64,000 nucleotides of DNA from Salinarchaeum sp. Harcht-Bsk1 (GTDB lineage: Archaea > Halobacteriota > Halobacteria > Halobacteriales > Salinarchaeaceae): positions 1,217,014 to 1,281,013 of the forward strand of contig NC_021313.1 of assembly GCF_000403645.1 (NCBI RefSeq), given 5' to 3'. The position numbers were made by a program, and so were the translations under genes. Shown here piece by piece: positions 9,054 to 17,631 of this stretch (position 1 is its first letter; every line of letters begins with the position of its first letter). The notes below the pieces were generated by a model. The model made no database searches, was not told where the DNA came from, and saw only the letters and a program-made list of their open reading frames with translations.

Positions 9054-9596
9054 CTACTCCTCGTCGCTTCCGCCGTACTTGATGAAGTAAAAGACGAGTG
9101 CGACGACGGAAGCCATCGTACCCATGGCGCCGAGGGAGAGATTGAGCGCCGACGAGGACACCTTGGGCGGGCCGGAGCTACCCCCGCCACCTCCACCGCC
9201 GCCTGCCGCGACCTCGATCGTTCCCTCCATGCCGGCGCTGAGGTGCGGTTCGCAGTAGTACTCGTAGGTCCCCTCGACCTCGAACGTGTGCTGGTACTCG
9301 AAGCCGGTGTTCTCGACCGTGGTGTGACCTTCCCAGTTCGCGCCGTCGGGCTGACTGTCGACGACGATGTTGTGGCCGTCGGTCCCCCAGGACCAGGTCA
9401 CGGTCGTGCCCGGTTCGACCGTGACGGAGTCCGGCGAGAAGGCGAGCGGCGCGTCGCCCGTTCCGGCCATGATCTCCTGTGACTGTGCAGCTGCCGAGCC
9501 GGTGGCAGCGGCGCCACCGAGGGCGGCAGCCGTTCCCCCGGCACCGGCGCGCAACAGGCTGCGGCGGTCGAGCGTCGCGGCGTCCTGCTCACTCAT
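9054..9596 (-). CDS. Halocyanin-like blue copper protein, Tat-exported and membrane anchored
   Basis: 180-aa plastocyanin-fold electron carrier. Residues 11-16 (RRSLLR) start a twin-arginine signal followed by an Ala/Gly-rich hydrophobic segment. Copper ligands are H75 in DGHNIVV and C115, H118 and M123 in YYCEPHLSAGM. A poly-glycine linker (about residues 132-140) leads to a C-terminal membrane helix (ASVVALVFYFIKYG), so the protein is anchored by its C-terminus rather than by a lipid. It probably shuttles electrons at the outer face of the cytoplasmic membrane. Its partner is not visible here. Confidence 0.92.
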   Translation of the reverse strand: MSEQDAATLDRRSLLRAGAGGTAAALGGAAATGSAAAQSQEIMAGTGDAPLAFSPDSVTVEPGTTVTWSWGTDGHNIVVDSQPDGANWEGHTTVENTGFEYQHTFEVEGTYEYYCEPHLSAGMEGTIEVAAGGGGGGGGSSGPPKVSSSALNLSLGAMGTMASVVALVFYFIKYGGSDEE

Positions 9597-9710
9597 AACC
9601 GCCGCTTACCACCACCCGCTACTGAATATGTTGGTTTCGACGCGGGTGCCGTAGCTGGTCGAGGTTGCGTCCGAAAGAATGGAAGTCCCGCTGACAGCGG
9701 ATTCGTCCGC

Positions 9711-12023
9711 TTAGTTCTGACGGCGGAGCGCCAGCAGCGCAGCGCCGATCAGGGCGAAGAGAGCAACGACCAGCCCGAAGCCGGGCTGCCCGCCGCCGTC
9801 GCCGTCGGAGTCACCGTCGCCGTCGCCACCAGTGTCGTCGCCACCGGTGTCGCCGCCGGTGTCGTCGCCACCAGTGTCGTCGCCGCCGGTGTCGTCACCG
9901 CCGGTGTCGTCGCCACCGCTCTCGGCGACAGTGAGCGTACCGGACGCACTGTCGTGCTGGGTGGAGACGGACCACTCGACGTCACCAGCGGAGCTGGTGT
10001 CGAACTCGTAGACCATCGGCGAGGTGGACGAGCCAGCGCTCAGGTTCGCGGTGCCGGAGTCGACCTCCTCACCGTTGACCGTGACCGTGTACTCCACCGT
10101 ACCGTCAGCGTCGCCGTCGTTGGTGAACGAGTACCCGAGCTGGGCCTGCGCGCCCTGCTCGACTTCGGACGGCGCGTTTGCGGACACGCTGAAGGAAGCC
10201 GTCGCGTTGGTCGGGCCGTCACCGGACTCCGTGATCACGGAGCCGACGGTCTTGGAAAGACCGGTGCCAAGACTCACCCGCGTGTCGAACTGCGTGCCAG
10301 CCTCGAACTGCGAGAGGTTGACTGCCGAGGAGAACGTCCCGTCGTCGGCGATCTCACCGGAGGTCGTGACGAACTGGAACGGGAAGTTCATCCGGACGTT
10401 GACTGCCGTACCGGGTGCCACGTTGGACTCTGCAGTGACCTCCGCGCTGTCCGAGTTGGGCAGCTGGAGGGTACCGTCCGAGAAGTCACCCGTGATCTCG
10501 AGACTGCGCTCCTCGACGCTGAGGGACGCAGTGGACGAGATAGTGGAGTCGACGTACGGGTTGGACTCGTGGATCGAGAATGCGGCGTCCCAGCTGGAAC
10601 CAGCCGAGATGCTGCCAACCTGAGCCGTGTCGATCGCGACCAAGAACTGACCCTCGCCGGGCTGCTTGATCAGCGTCGAGTTACCAGAGATGTCCTGAAT
10701 GTTGACCGTAGCGCCGTCGCTGTACGGTCCGGTGTTGGTCTCGGTCAGCGTCAGGTTGAGACCACCGGTCGTGTTGAAGTTCGCCAGGTCGTCGGCCATG
10801 TAGCCGTAGACGCCGTTCGTCTCGACCTGCAGCACGAGGAGGTCGTCGTTCGCGATCGTGTTGTCCTGCGTGGACGCGCCGACCAGTTCGGACGCGTTCA
10901 GCGTACCGTAGTTCGTGCTCGAGGGAGCGGTCCAGACCGTGACCGGACCGTTCGAGCGCTCGTTGACGCGGACGGACGAGACGTCGCGGAATTCGCCGCT
11001 ACCCATCGGGTCGTCGACGAAGGACTCGAAGGTGTAGGTGCTGCTGCGGTTCAGCAGGTTGTCTGCCATGATGGCAGCGCCTTCGGCGTTCACGACGTTG
11101 ACGGTGGCGTCACCGTTAGTCTCAGTGAGGCCGAGCGTGCTGCCGTTCTGGCTCGCGTTGTGGGTGTTCCACGTGAGCGAGAGCGTGTTGTCGTCGTCGT
11201 AGTTCGTATTGTTCAGGAGGACGGTGGCCGTGTAGTAGCCCTCGTCGTCAGAGATGTTCAGCCAGACCTCGTCCGGCTGACCCATCGTCTCGAGGTCGAA
11301 GGACGTCGTGTCACCGACAACCGTCGAGTAGCTCTGAGAGTCGAACGTGGCGTCCTCGTCGGTGCCTTCCTCGACCGTAATGGTCGCCGTTGCGCTCGCG
11401 TCAGAGTCGTGAGCCTCGAACGTGAAGTTGTACGTGCCAGCAGCAAGGCCAGCAGTTGTGGCGTTGACAGTCGTCGACGTGCCAAGGCCACCCTTCACTT
11501 CAGTGATGTTCTGGTCACCGAACACCGTCGAGACGTCAGCGCCATCGGAGCTGGCGACGACGGTGAAGTTCTCTGCTCGGTTGGTGTCCAGAGTTACAGT
11601 GGTGTTCTGACCCGAGTTGATCGAACTGTCACCGAACGAGGCAGAGAGCGTCTGCGTCGTGAGGGTGAAGTTCGTCACGGTGGAACCGCTGGAGTCCTCA
11701 ACAGTGTACTCGCCCGTCGCGGGGAGAGTCGAGGAGTCCAGGGTGTGGTTCCCGCTGGCATCGGTGTCGAAGTCACCGAGGTCGGAACCATCCGGACCGG
11801 TTACGGTGTAAGTATCGTCAGTTGTGAAATTGAATCTGATCGTTTGGCCATCCCAGACGCGGGGGTTCTGGTTCTCCTGAACCTCCACGTCGTAGCTCGA
11901 TCCGGCGTGCGACGCCGCAACGCCCCCGGTGAGCGCTGCAGATGCCGCAACGACGGAAAGGACCATAATCGCTGCCAGGAACACTGCGCGTCCCTTTTGG
12001 CGATATGATGTATCGTTTGTCAT
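9711..12023 (-). CDS. S-layer-like surface glycoprotein with PGF-CTERM tail
   Basis: 770-aa exported protein. Residues 1-40 form a Sec-type signal (GRAVFLAAIMVLSVVAASAAL). The long ectodomain is made of Ig-like beta-rich segments with many Asn-X-Ser/Thr sequons (for example FNFTT, NASELVG, NLSQFEAG). It ends with an acidic TGGDD repeat, a short linker, the PGF motif (QPGFG), a hydrophobic helix (LVVALFALIGAALLAL) and a basic tail RRQN. That tripartite end is the archaeosortase A substrate signal, so the protein is probably processed and lipid-anchored. It may be the main cell-surface glycoprotein or a paralogue. No archaeosortase gene is present in the window. Confidence 0.88.
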   Translation of the reverse strand: MTNDTSYRQKGRAVFLAAIMVLSVVAASAALTGGVAASHAGSSYDVEVQENQNPRVWDGQTIRFNFTTDDTYTVTGPDGSDLGDFDTDASGNHTLDSSTLPATGEYTVEDSSGSTVTNFTLTTQTLSASFGDSSINSGQNTTVTLDTNRAENFTVVASSDGADVSTVFGDQNITEVKGGLGTSTTVNATTAGLAAGTYNFTFEAHDSDASATATITVEEGTDEDATFDSQSYSTVVGDTTSFDLETMGQPDEVWLNISDDEGYYTATVLLNNTNYDDDNTLSLTWNTHNASQNGSTLGLTETNGDATVNVVNAEGAAIMADNLLNRSSTYTFESFVDDPMGSGEFRDVSSVRVNERSNGPVTVWTAPSSTNYGTLNASELVGASTQDNTIANDDLLVLQVETNGVYGYMADDLANFNTTGGLNLTLTETNTGPYSDGATVNIQDISGNSTLIKQPGEGQFLVAIDTAQVGSISAGSSWDAAFSIHESNPYVDSTISSTASLSVEERSLEITGDFSDGTLQLPNSDSAEVTAESNVAPGTAVNVRMNFPFQFVTTSGEIADDGTFSSAVNLSQFEAGTQFDTRVSLGTGLSKTVGSVITESGDGPTNATASFSVSANAPSEVEQGAQAQLGYSFTNDGDADGTVEYTVTVNGEEVDSGTANLSAGSSTSPMVYEFDTSSAGDVEWSVSTQHDSASGTLTVAESGGDDTGGDDTGGDDTGGDDTGGDTGGDDTGGDGDGDSDGDGGGQPGFGLVVALFALIGAALLALRRQN

Positions 12024-12140
12024 AGTTGTGTTGTGTGTTCGGCACCACCAGCTTTCATCCGAGACGGAGGTACTCGCTGATGCTACCCTTTGGTAGGGGT
12101 ACAGAGAAGATGTATATGGGGTTACGTTAAATACTTTGTG
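12024..12140 (-). promoter_or_regulatory. Promoter and long structured leader of the surface glycoprotein gene
   Basis: On the minus strand a TATA-like TATTTAAC lies at 12126-12133, predicting a start near 12104 and a leader of about 80 nt. The leader contains a small stem-loop, CTACC/GGTAG with a 4-nt loop (12083-12096). This is unlike the leaderless pattern of most genes here. Known haloarchaeal S-layer genes also have long leaders. The rest of the gap to 12278 shows no gene. Confidence 0.5.
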
Positions 12141-12278
12141 TGATTGCGACAGTGCGTTTCGACGAAATTGATCGGAAAATTCTCCATTCCATCTTGCGAT
12201 TAGGAACCGATTAAAGACGGGTTCGGCAGTGGATATATCCCGACAGTATCTCGACGAAGCGCGGTCTCGAGTCGGCGT

Positions 12279-13289
12279 TCACTCGGGGCGGTGCAACGAC
12301 CCGTCGCGCTCTACGAGCAGGCCCTTCTCGATCGCCCCGTCGAGTGCTGCACTGCACTCCCCGTGGTCGAGTTCGTACGCGCTCGTGGCAAGCGCCTCGA
12401 AGTCGGCGCGGTCGACGGGGAACTCGCGATTCTGGAGGAGTCGGACTACACGGTTGTAGGTGCGCGGCGAGACGTCGGCGAGCGGATCCTCGGCCGCGGA
12501 CTCGTTCGTGCTTGCGGACTCGGTTGCAGTCTCCGTCTGCCCCGTGGCAATCGTGGTGCCAGTTCGCTCGTCAGTCGTCGGTGGTTCGTCGCCCGGGGAA
12601 CTGTCACTCGGCGACTCGTCAGCGTTCGTCGAATCGCGGGGCCCGGCTCCGCCGGTTTTGCCGGTATCCGCACCGTCGGCTTCAGGCTTTCCGGCGTCCG
12701 CCGGTGGTGCGGACTCGCGTGCACTGGCGGAAACGACGGGCTCCGGTGCCGAGTCGTCGGTGCCGTCTTCCTCGGCCGAGGCGTCGGTAAAGGGCTGGTC
12801 AGCCGCTTGCTCGTCGTCGGCATCCACAGGGAGGTCGTCGTCGAGCAGCGCACCCTCGTCGTCCGCGAAGATCGGTTCGCGATCGCCTGTCACTGGATCT
12901 GGATCGGACTCGTCAGCGGTCCCGTCGTCTCCAGCAGTCTGGTCGGCCGACTGAGTGTCGGTCGCAGTAAGATCCTCGCTCGCTGGCGTCAACGCTTCGG
13001 CGGCCCGATCCCGGCCCGCTTCGTCATTCGCACCGGGGTCGTCGACCGGATTCGTTCCCGGGGTATCGTCGGTATCGGTCGCGTCGCCAGCAGACTCCTC
13101 AGGAGCGTCCGCCGGGAGGTCGCCGTGCTGTGGTAACTCCTCGAGTAGTGCGGAAAGCTTGCCCTGACACTGCGCACAGAGCGTGAGCGAAACCTGCTCG
13201 TCGGTCGGCGCGTCGTCGGGAATCGCGTACTCCGCGAGCGAGGCACCGACGGCCTCGCCACAGAAGTAACACGAGGTGAGTGAGGGCAT
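12279..13289 (-). CDS. Zinc-finger protein with long acidic disordered region, unknown function
   Basis: 336-aa protein in three parts. Residues 1-50 hold a treble-clef-like zinc site with C7-C10 (CYFCGE) and C38-C41 (CAQCQGK). Residues about 60-260 are a very acidic, Ser/Thr/Ala/Asp-rich low-complexity linker. The last 70 residues look like a small helical or winged-helix domain (PRTYNRVVRLLQNREFPVDR, ending EKGLLVERDGSLHRP). The ATG at 13289 was chosen because the zinc site begins right after it. It is divergent from the DUF192 gene. A nucleic-acid-binding adaptor is a guess. Confidence 0.6.
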   Translation of the reverse strand: MPSLTSCYFCGEAVGASLAEYAIPDDAPTDEQVSLTLCAQCQGKLSALLEELPQHGDLPADAPEESAGDATDTDDTPGTNPVDDPGANDEAGRDRAAEALTPASEDLTATDTQSADQTAGDDGTADESDPDPVTGDREPIFADDEGALLDDDLPVDADDEQAADQPFTDASAEEDGTDDSAPEPVVSASARESAPPADAGKPEADGADTGKTGGAGPRDSTNADESPSDSSPGDEPPTTDERTGTTIATGQTETATESASTNESAAEDPLADVSPRTYNRVVRLLQNREFPVDRADFEALATSAYELDHGECSAALDGAIEKGLLVERDGSLHRPE

Positions 13290-13431
13290 TGTGCTGGTGT
13301 GTGATCCGGGCTCACGTAAACGTTCGCCCGACGGGTGTGGGAAATGAAATCGGTCGCTGGCCCCCGGATCGGTCCGGTGAGCGCGAATCCCGGGCACAAC
13401 CGTTTTGCGCTCGGTCGTCGTTGGCTGCGCC

Positions 13432-13782
13432 GTGCGCGTGGTACACGAGCCGGCGGATGGAAGCCCGCGGCCGCTGGCGACGGACGTCGACACGGCCGAC
13501 TGGCTGCTCCCGAAAGCGATCGGGCTGATGGGCCGATCCTCGATCCCCGAGGACTACGCGATGATCTTCGACTTCGGCACGCCGACGACCCGGAGCGTCC
13601 ACATGCTGTTCGTCCGGACGCCGATAGACGTGGTCTGGACGGAGAACGATCGGGTCGAGCGGGTGGAGACGCTCGCGCCCTGGACGGGGCACGCGCGTGC
13701 GCGAAGTGACCGATTTATCGAACTCGCACCAGGGGCAGCGAGCGACGTCGAACCCGGTGATCGGGTCGTGGTCGAGGAGTGA
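13432..13782 (+). CDS. DUF192 family protein
   Basis: 116-aa small beta-rich protein with the DUF192 hallmarks GLMGRSSIPEDYAMIFDFG, HMLFVRTPIDVVWTEND and a terminal LELAPG-like motif (IELAPGAASDVEPGDRVVVE). Family members are often exported, but no signal peptide is visible here. The GTG at 13432 is the likely start because upstream codons of the open frame do not fit the family. Function of the family is unknown. Confidence 0.82.
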   Translation: MRVVHEPADGSPRPLATDVDTADWLLPKAIGLMGRSSIPEDYAMIFDFGTPTTRSVHMLFVRTPIDVVWTENDRVERVETLAPWTGHARARSDRFIELAPGAASDVEPGDRVVVEE

Positions 13783-13901
13783 GGCGGCTGCCCGAGTTGC
13801 TACGTTGCGGGGAGGCCGGTCTGCGGACGCCGAACACGTCCGTCGGTGTGCGGAACTGCGCTTTCGTGAACTTTATCCGCGTGTGCTACCTCGGCGTGTC
13901 T

Positions 13902-13973
13902 ATGACGTACGAGGATAGAGGAAGTCGCCGCGAGGCGGCTGGACGCGAAATTCGCCGGCACTCAGCCAACTGA
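13902..13973 (+). CDS. Possible 23-aa leader peptide ORF before the LeuA/CimA-family gene
   Basis: ATG-initiated ORF of 23 codons (starts MTYEDRGSRREAAG, Arg-rich) ending 7 nt before the GTG start of the synthase gene. A TATA-like CTTTAT at 13871-13876 places the predicted transcription start close to this ATG. The mini-ORF rather than the synthase would then be the leaderless cistron. It contains no leucine and a single isoleucine, so classic attenuation by leucyl-tRNA is unlikely. Translational coupling is the simpler idea. Confidence 0.4.
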   Translation: MTYEDRGSRREAAGREIRRHSAN

Positions 13974-13980
13974 TTCTCCC

Positions 13981-15504
13981 GTGGGATTCTCCGATACGCC
14001 GATCGACGACCAGACCGAGGTATCGCTGCTGGACACGACGCTGCGCGACGGCGAGCAGGCGCCGGGCGTCTCCCTGACCCCCGAGGAAAAGGCCGAGATC
14101 GCGCAGGCGCTCGACCGGGCCCAGGTCGACGTCATCGAGGCCGGATCGGCCTGCACCGGCGAGGGCGAGCGACGGACGATCCGCAGAGTCGCGGACCTCG
14201 ACCTCGACGCCACGGTCACGAGCTTCTCTCGGGGGATCAAGCGCGACGTCGAACTGGCGCTCGACTGCGGCGTCGACGGGATCAACCTGGTCGTCCCCGC
14301 CAGCGACCGCCACGTCGAGACGAAGGTCGACTCGACGCGGGAGGACGTCATCGCGTCGACGGAGGAACTCGTCGAGTTCGCCGTCGACCAGGGGCTCTGG
14401 GTCGAGGTCATCGGCGAGGACGGCTCGCGAGCGGACCTGGAATTCCTCGAGGAGCTGATGGCCACCGCACTCGACGCCGGCGCCGATCGGGTCTGCTACG
14501 CGGACACGGTCGGCCACGCCGGCCCCGAGCGGGCCTACGAGGTAGTGTCCGCGCTGTCCGACCTGGGCCCCACGAGTGCGCACACGCACGACGACCTGGG
14601 ACTGGGCGTCACGAACGCCCTCGCCGCGATCGACGCCGGTGCCGACATGGTACACGCCACGGTCAACGGCGTCGGCGAGCGGGCAGGCAATGCTGCTCTC
14701 GAGGAGATCGTCATCGCGCTCGAGCACGTCTACGGCATCGAGACCGTCGAAACCGAACAGCTCTACGAACTCGGCCAGACCGTCGCGAACGCGACCGGCA
14801 TCGAACTGCCGCCGAACAAGGCCGTTCTCGGCGAGAACGCCTTCACCCACGAGTCCGGCATCCACACCGACGGCACGCTCAAGGACGACGCGATGTACGA
14901 GCCCTACGCGCCCGAGACCGTGGGTCGCGAGCGCCGGATCGTCGCCGGCAAACACACCGGCCGCGCTGGAGCGAAGGCGGCACTGGAAGAGCACGGGATC
15001 GACGTCGACGGCGAGGAACTGGACAAGATCGTCGAGCGCGTCAAGGCGATCGGTGATCGTGGGAAGCGCGTCACCGACGCCGACCTCATGACGATCGCCG
15101 AGGAGGTCACCGACGGCGAGCGCGAGCGCCTCGTCGAACTGGTGGACATGACTGCAGCAAGCGGCGGCGGAACGCCCACCGCGAGCGTCCGGCTCCTCGT
15201 CGACGGCGAGGAGCACCAGGCCGCGGCGACCGGGTCGGGGCCCGTCGACGCCGCGATCTCCGCGGTTCGAGCGGTCCTGGGTGAGAAGACCGCGAGCCTC
15301 GATTCCTACGAGGTCGACGCGATCACCGGCGGCCACGACGCCGTCGTGACCGTCGAGGTCGAGATGTCCCGTGGTGATCGGTCCGTGTCCGTTCGATCGT
15401 CGGACGCCGACATCACGACCGCGAGCGTCGAGGCGATGGTCGAGGCGCTCGATCGACTCCTCGCGAGCGACGAGGACACCGAGGCGCTGCTCGCGGACGA
15501 CTGA
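13981..15504 (+). CDS. 2-isopropylmalate synthase / (R)-citramalate synthase family protein
   Basis: 507-aa member of the LeuA/CimA family, which condenses acetyl-CoA with 2-oxoisovalerate (leucine route) or pyruvate (isoleucine route). The TIM-barrel domain holds LLDTTLRDGEQAPGVSLTPEEK, the metal-binding HTHDDLGLG and the NGVGERAGNAALEE signature. The HESGIHTDG stretch and the C-terminal 110 residues (ASVRLLVDGEEHQAAATG onward) form the LeuA allosteric dimer domain, so feedback control is expected. Substrate choice cannot be settled by eye. Start is a GTG at 13981, seven bases after a small upstream ORF. Confidence 0.9.
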   Translation: MGFSDTPIDDQTEVSLLDTTLRDGEQAPGVSLTPEEKAEIAQALDRAQVDVIEAGSACTGEGERRTIRRVADLDLDATVTSFSRGIKRDVELALDCGVDGINLVVPASDRHVETKVDSTREDVIASTEELVEFAVDQGLWVEVIGEDGSRADLEFLEELMATALDAGADRVCYADTVGHAGPERAYEVVSALSDLGPTSAHTHDDLGLGVTNALAAIDAGADMVHATVNGVGERAGNAALEEIVIALEHVYGIETVETEQLYELGQTVANATGIELPPNKAVLGENAFTHESGIHTDGTLKDDAMYEPYAPETVGRERRIVAGKHTGRAGAKAALEEHGIDVDGEELDKIVERVKAIGDRGKRVTDADLMTIAEEVTDGERERLVELVDMTAASGGGTPTASVRLLVDGEEHQAAATGSGPVDAAISAVRAVLGEKTASLDSYEVDAITGGHDAVVTVEVEMSRGDRSVSVRSSDADITTASVEAMVEALDRLLASDEDTEALLADD

Positions 15505-15570
15505 TTCCGCGGGGACGGCCTGCGCGGCGTCGGTCGGCGTTGGGTCGGCCCGTTTTTCGCCGATCCACCC

Positions 15571-15762
15571 TCAGGGATGGTAGCGTTCGAGGATATCCCA
15601 GGGATCGAACAGGTACAGGACCGCGAGCCACAGCGCCAGCGCCACCGCAAAGAGCCCGACGGCGGTCCGGAGCAGGGATTCCCCCGGATCAGCCGCAGCG
15701 AACGCGAGCACGGCCACGAACAGCCAGATTACACCGACGACGGTTCGGCGTCGATCCTCCAT
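15571..15762 (-). CDS. Small membrane protein, unknown function
   Basis: 63-aa protein starting MEDRRRTVVG at 15762, with two hydrophobic helices (VIWLFVAVLAFAAAD and LLRTAVGLFAVALALWLAVLYLF) and a C-terminal DPWDILERYHP. It is convergent to the LeuA/CimA-family gene. A second small membrane protein gene lies directly upstream on the same strand. No family recognised. Confidence 0.6.
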   Translation of the reverse strand: MEDRRRTVVGVIWLFVAVLAFAAADPGESLLRTAVGLFAVALALWLAVLYLFDPWDILERYHP

Positions 15763-15848
15763 GCCGGTCGGTCGGGCGGCGAGCGACAAACCGCTGGTGA
15801 TCGACTGGTGTCGACCGGAACCCGACTCCGAGCGGGCGCCATCGGGGA

Positions 15849-16094
15849 TCAGGGTTCGAGTCGCGTGCCGTCCCTCGGGCAGTACTCGAAGGAGTCGTCC
15901 GTCGTCCGGAAGCCACACTGCGGACACTCCGAGACCGGCGGTTCGGGTCCCGATCCAGCGGACCGGCGGAAGAGGAAGGGGACGAACGGCACGAACAGGA
16001 AGAAGACGAACGAGTCGAAGTAGTACCAGAGGGCAGCGCTGAGCAGGAGACTGACGACGACGCCGACCGCCGCGGTCGCGAGCCTGGAACCCAT
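15849..16094 (-). CDS. Small membrane protein with C-terminal zinc ribbon
   Basis: 81-aa protein with two membrane segments (ATAAVGVVVSLLLSAALWYYF and VFFLFVPFVPFLF) followed by a zinc-ribbon-like tail with CPQCG and YCPRDG. The ATG at 16094 was chosen because the first helix begins just after it. It could act with the adjacent 63-aa membrane protein, 86 bp downstream on the same strand. Function is unknown. Confidence 0.62.
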   Translation of the reverse strand: MGSRLATAAVGVVVSLLLSAALWYYFDSFVFFLFVPFVPFLFRRSAGSGPEPPVSECPQCGFRTTDDSFEYCPRDGTRLEP

Positions 16095-16193
16095 CGATCG
16101 GTGGTAGGGTTCGGGTGGTGAAAAGGGCGGTTCCCGAAGACGCCTCTCAGACACGTGCCGCTCGCTACGCTCGCGGTCAGAACGTCGGAGAAG

Positions 16194-16330
16194 CGCCGAG
16201 GGGGAGATTTGAACAACGGCCGGACGTGCTCGCTTCGCTGCGCGCGTCCGGTCTCGTTCAAATCACCGACGGCGTTCCTGCTGACGCAGACTCCTCGCTA
16301 CGCTCGTCGTCAGATACCAGCAGGAACGCC
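16194..16330. repeat. Duplicated tRNA-Ser 3' end and nested inverted repeats
   Basis: A 21-bp perfect copy of the tRNA-Ser 3' end region (complement of T-arm plus acceptor strand, CGCCGAGGGGGAGATTTGAA plus C) lies at 16194-16214, 133 bp from the real one at 16327-16347. Between them are two hairpins. One pairs GATTTGAAC (16206-16214) with GTTCAAATC (16256-16264). The other pairs GGCGTTCCTGCTG (16271-16283) with CAGCAGGAACGCC (16318-16330), and its second arm overlaps the tRNA 3' terminus. This looks like a remnant attachment site or an amplified palindromic element. Confidence 0.75.
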
Positions 16331-16411
16331 GAGGGGGAGATTTGAACTCCCGAGTCCTTGCGGACAGTTGCTCTCGAGGCAACCGCCTTGGCCGGGCTAG
16401 GCTACCTCGGC
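16328..16411 (-). tRNA. tRNA-Ser (CGA)
   Basis: 84-nt serine tRNA read on the minus strand. Acceptor GCCGAGG pairs with CCTCGGC. The D-arm is GCCT/AGGC, the anticodon stem GTTGC/GCAAC with loop CTCGAGA gives anticodon CGA. A long variable arm (GTCC-GCAA-GGAC) is diagnostic of class II serine tRNA. The T-arm is GGGAG-TTCAAAT-CTCCC. No CCA is encoded and no intron is seen. Confidence 0.96.
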
Positions 16412-16506
16412 TCGATTCGGGATACCTCGCTCGTGGGTGTAATCGTTTCGATTCAAACGCCCGAACGCGGAGAAAGAATCAACTCCCCCCAGCCCCCGAT
16501 GCGGGT

Positions 16507-17466
16507 ATGGACGTTTCTGCTGCCAGCGATCGGAGCAGTGCGGTCGTGGACGAGGTGCTCGAGGCGGTCATCGCCGATCGAGAGTTCGTGGAGACAGTGC
16601 TGACCGGCGTCCTCGCACGGGGGCACGTCCTGCTCGAAGACGTGCCCGGAACGGGGAAGACGCTCACCGCGAACTCCCTCGCGACGGCGCTCGGGCTGGA
16701 GTTCTCCCGGATCCAGTTCACGCCGGACCTCCTGCCCGCCGACGTCACCGGGACCCACGTGTTCAACGAAGCGGATCGTAGCTTCGAGTTTACCGAGGGT
16801 CCGATCTTCGCGAACGTCGTCCTCGCCGACGAGATCAACCGGGCGCCGCCGAAGACCCAGGCCGCCCTCCTCGAGGCGATGGAGGAAGAACAGGTCACCG
16901 TCGACGGCGACACCCACCAGCTACCCGATCCCTTCTTCGTCATCGCGACGCAGAACCCCGTCGAGCAGGAGGGAACCTTCGAGTTGCCGGAGGCCCAGGT
17001 CGACCGATTCCTCGTGAAGACGACGCTCGGCTACCCCGAGGAGGCCGGCGAACTCGAACTCCTCCGTCGCCGCGCGGGTCGGAGCGACCGCGCGCCGACC
17101 GTCGGCTCGGTGCTGGACGCCGACGCCGTCCGGGAGCTCCGTGAGGTCCCCGAGGGCGTCCACGTCGAACCGGACGTCCTCGAGTACATCGCCGCGGTCG
17201 GACGGGCAACCAGGATTCGCCCGCAGGTCCAGACCGGCGTCTCCCCGCGTGGAACCCAGCGCCTCTTCGAGGCTGCCCGGGCCCACGCGGTGATCGACGG
17301 GCGGGACTTCGTCACGCCGGACGACGTCCGCCGCGTCGCACTTCCCGTCCTCTCCCATCGGCTGGTCCTCACGCCCGAAGCTGCCGTCGAGGGCGTGGAC
17401 ACCGACGAGATCGTCGAGGACGTGCTCGACAGCGTCCCCGTGCCCACCGTCGAACCGACGGTCTGA
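16507..17466 (+). CDS. MoxR family AAA+ ATPase
   Basis: 319-aa chaperone-like ATPase. Walker A is GTGKT (about residues 48-52, in EDVPGTGKTLTANS), Walker B VVLADEINRAPPKTQAALLEAMEE, sensor 1 FFVIATQNPVEQEGTFELPEAQ and sensor 2 region SPRGTQRLFEAARAHA. Start ATG 16507; the frame extends upstream through the tRNA gene, so earlier starts are excluded. MoxR genes usually sit with DUF58 (von Willebrand-like) and transglutaminase genes. None is present, so this is an orphan copy. Confidence 0.93.
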   Translation: MDVSAASDRSSAVVDEVLEAVIADREFVETVLTGVLARGHVLLEDVPGTGKTLTANSLATALGLEFSRIQFTPDLLPADVTGTHVFNEADRSFEFTEGPIFANVVLADEINRAPPKTQAALLEAMEEEQVTVDGDTHQLPDPFFVIATQNPVEQEGTFELPEAQVDRFLVKTTLGYPEEAGELELLRRRAGRSDRAPTVGSVLDADAVRELREVPEGVHVEPDVLEYIAAVGRATRIRPQVQTGVSPRGTQRLFEAARAHAVIDGRDFVTPDDVRRVALPVLSHRLVLTPEAAVEGVDTDEIVEDVLDSVPVPTVEPTV

Positions 17467-17631
17467 TAGGGGGTCGAGAGACCCGGGCCGACCCGCCAGC
17501 TGCGAACGCCGAACGCGTTCTCGTTCGCATCCGACGGCAGTTCCGGTGAGATGCGTTCGCACAGGTGTCGAGCCACTGCGACCGCTACACCGACAGCTAC
17601 CGAACAGTAGCGAGCGAAGAGAAGGGTCGAC

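Noticed and set aside
9820..9920. Tandem GTGTCGTCGCCACCG-type repeat as a possible CRISPR or minisatellite
   Set aside because: It is the in-frame TGGDD linker of the surface glycoprotein; there are no spacers. No CRISPR array is present in the window.
9954..12008. 684-aa open frame antisense to the surface glycoprotein gene
   Set aside because: Shadow frame: Arg/Val/Gly-rich with no motifs. The minus-strand product has a signal peptide, sequons and a PGF-CTERM tail.
16115..16400. Short frames across the tRNA-Ser region
   Set aside because: They read through the tRNA gene and its hairpins and have no protein features.
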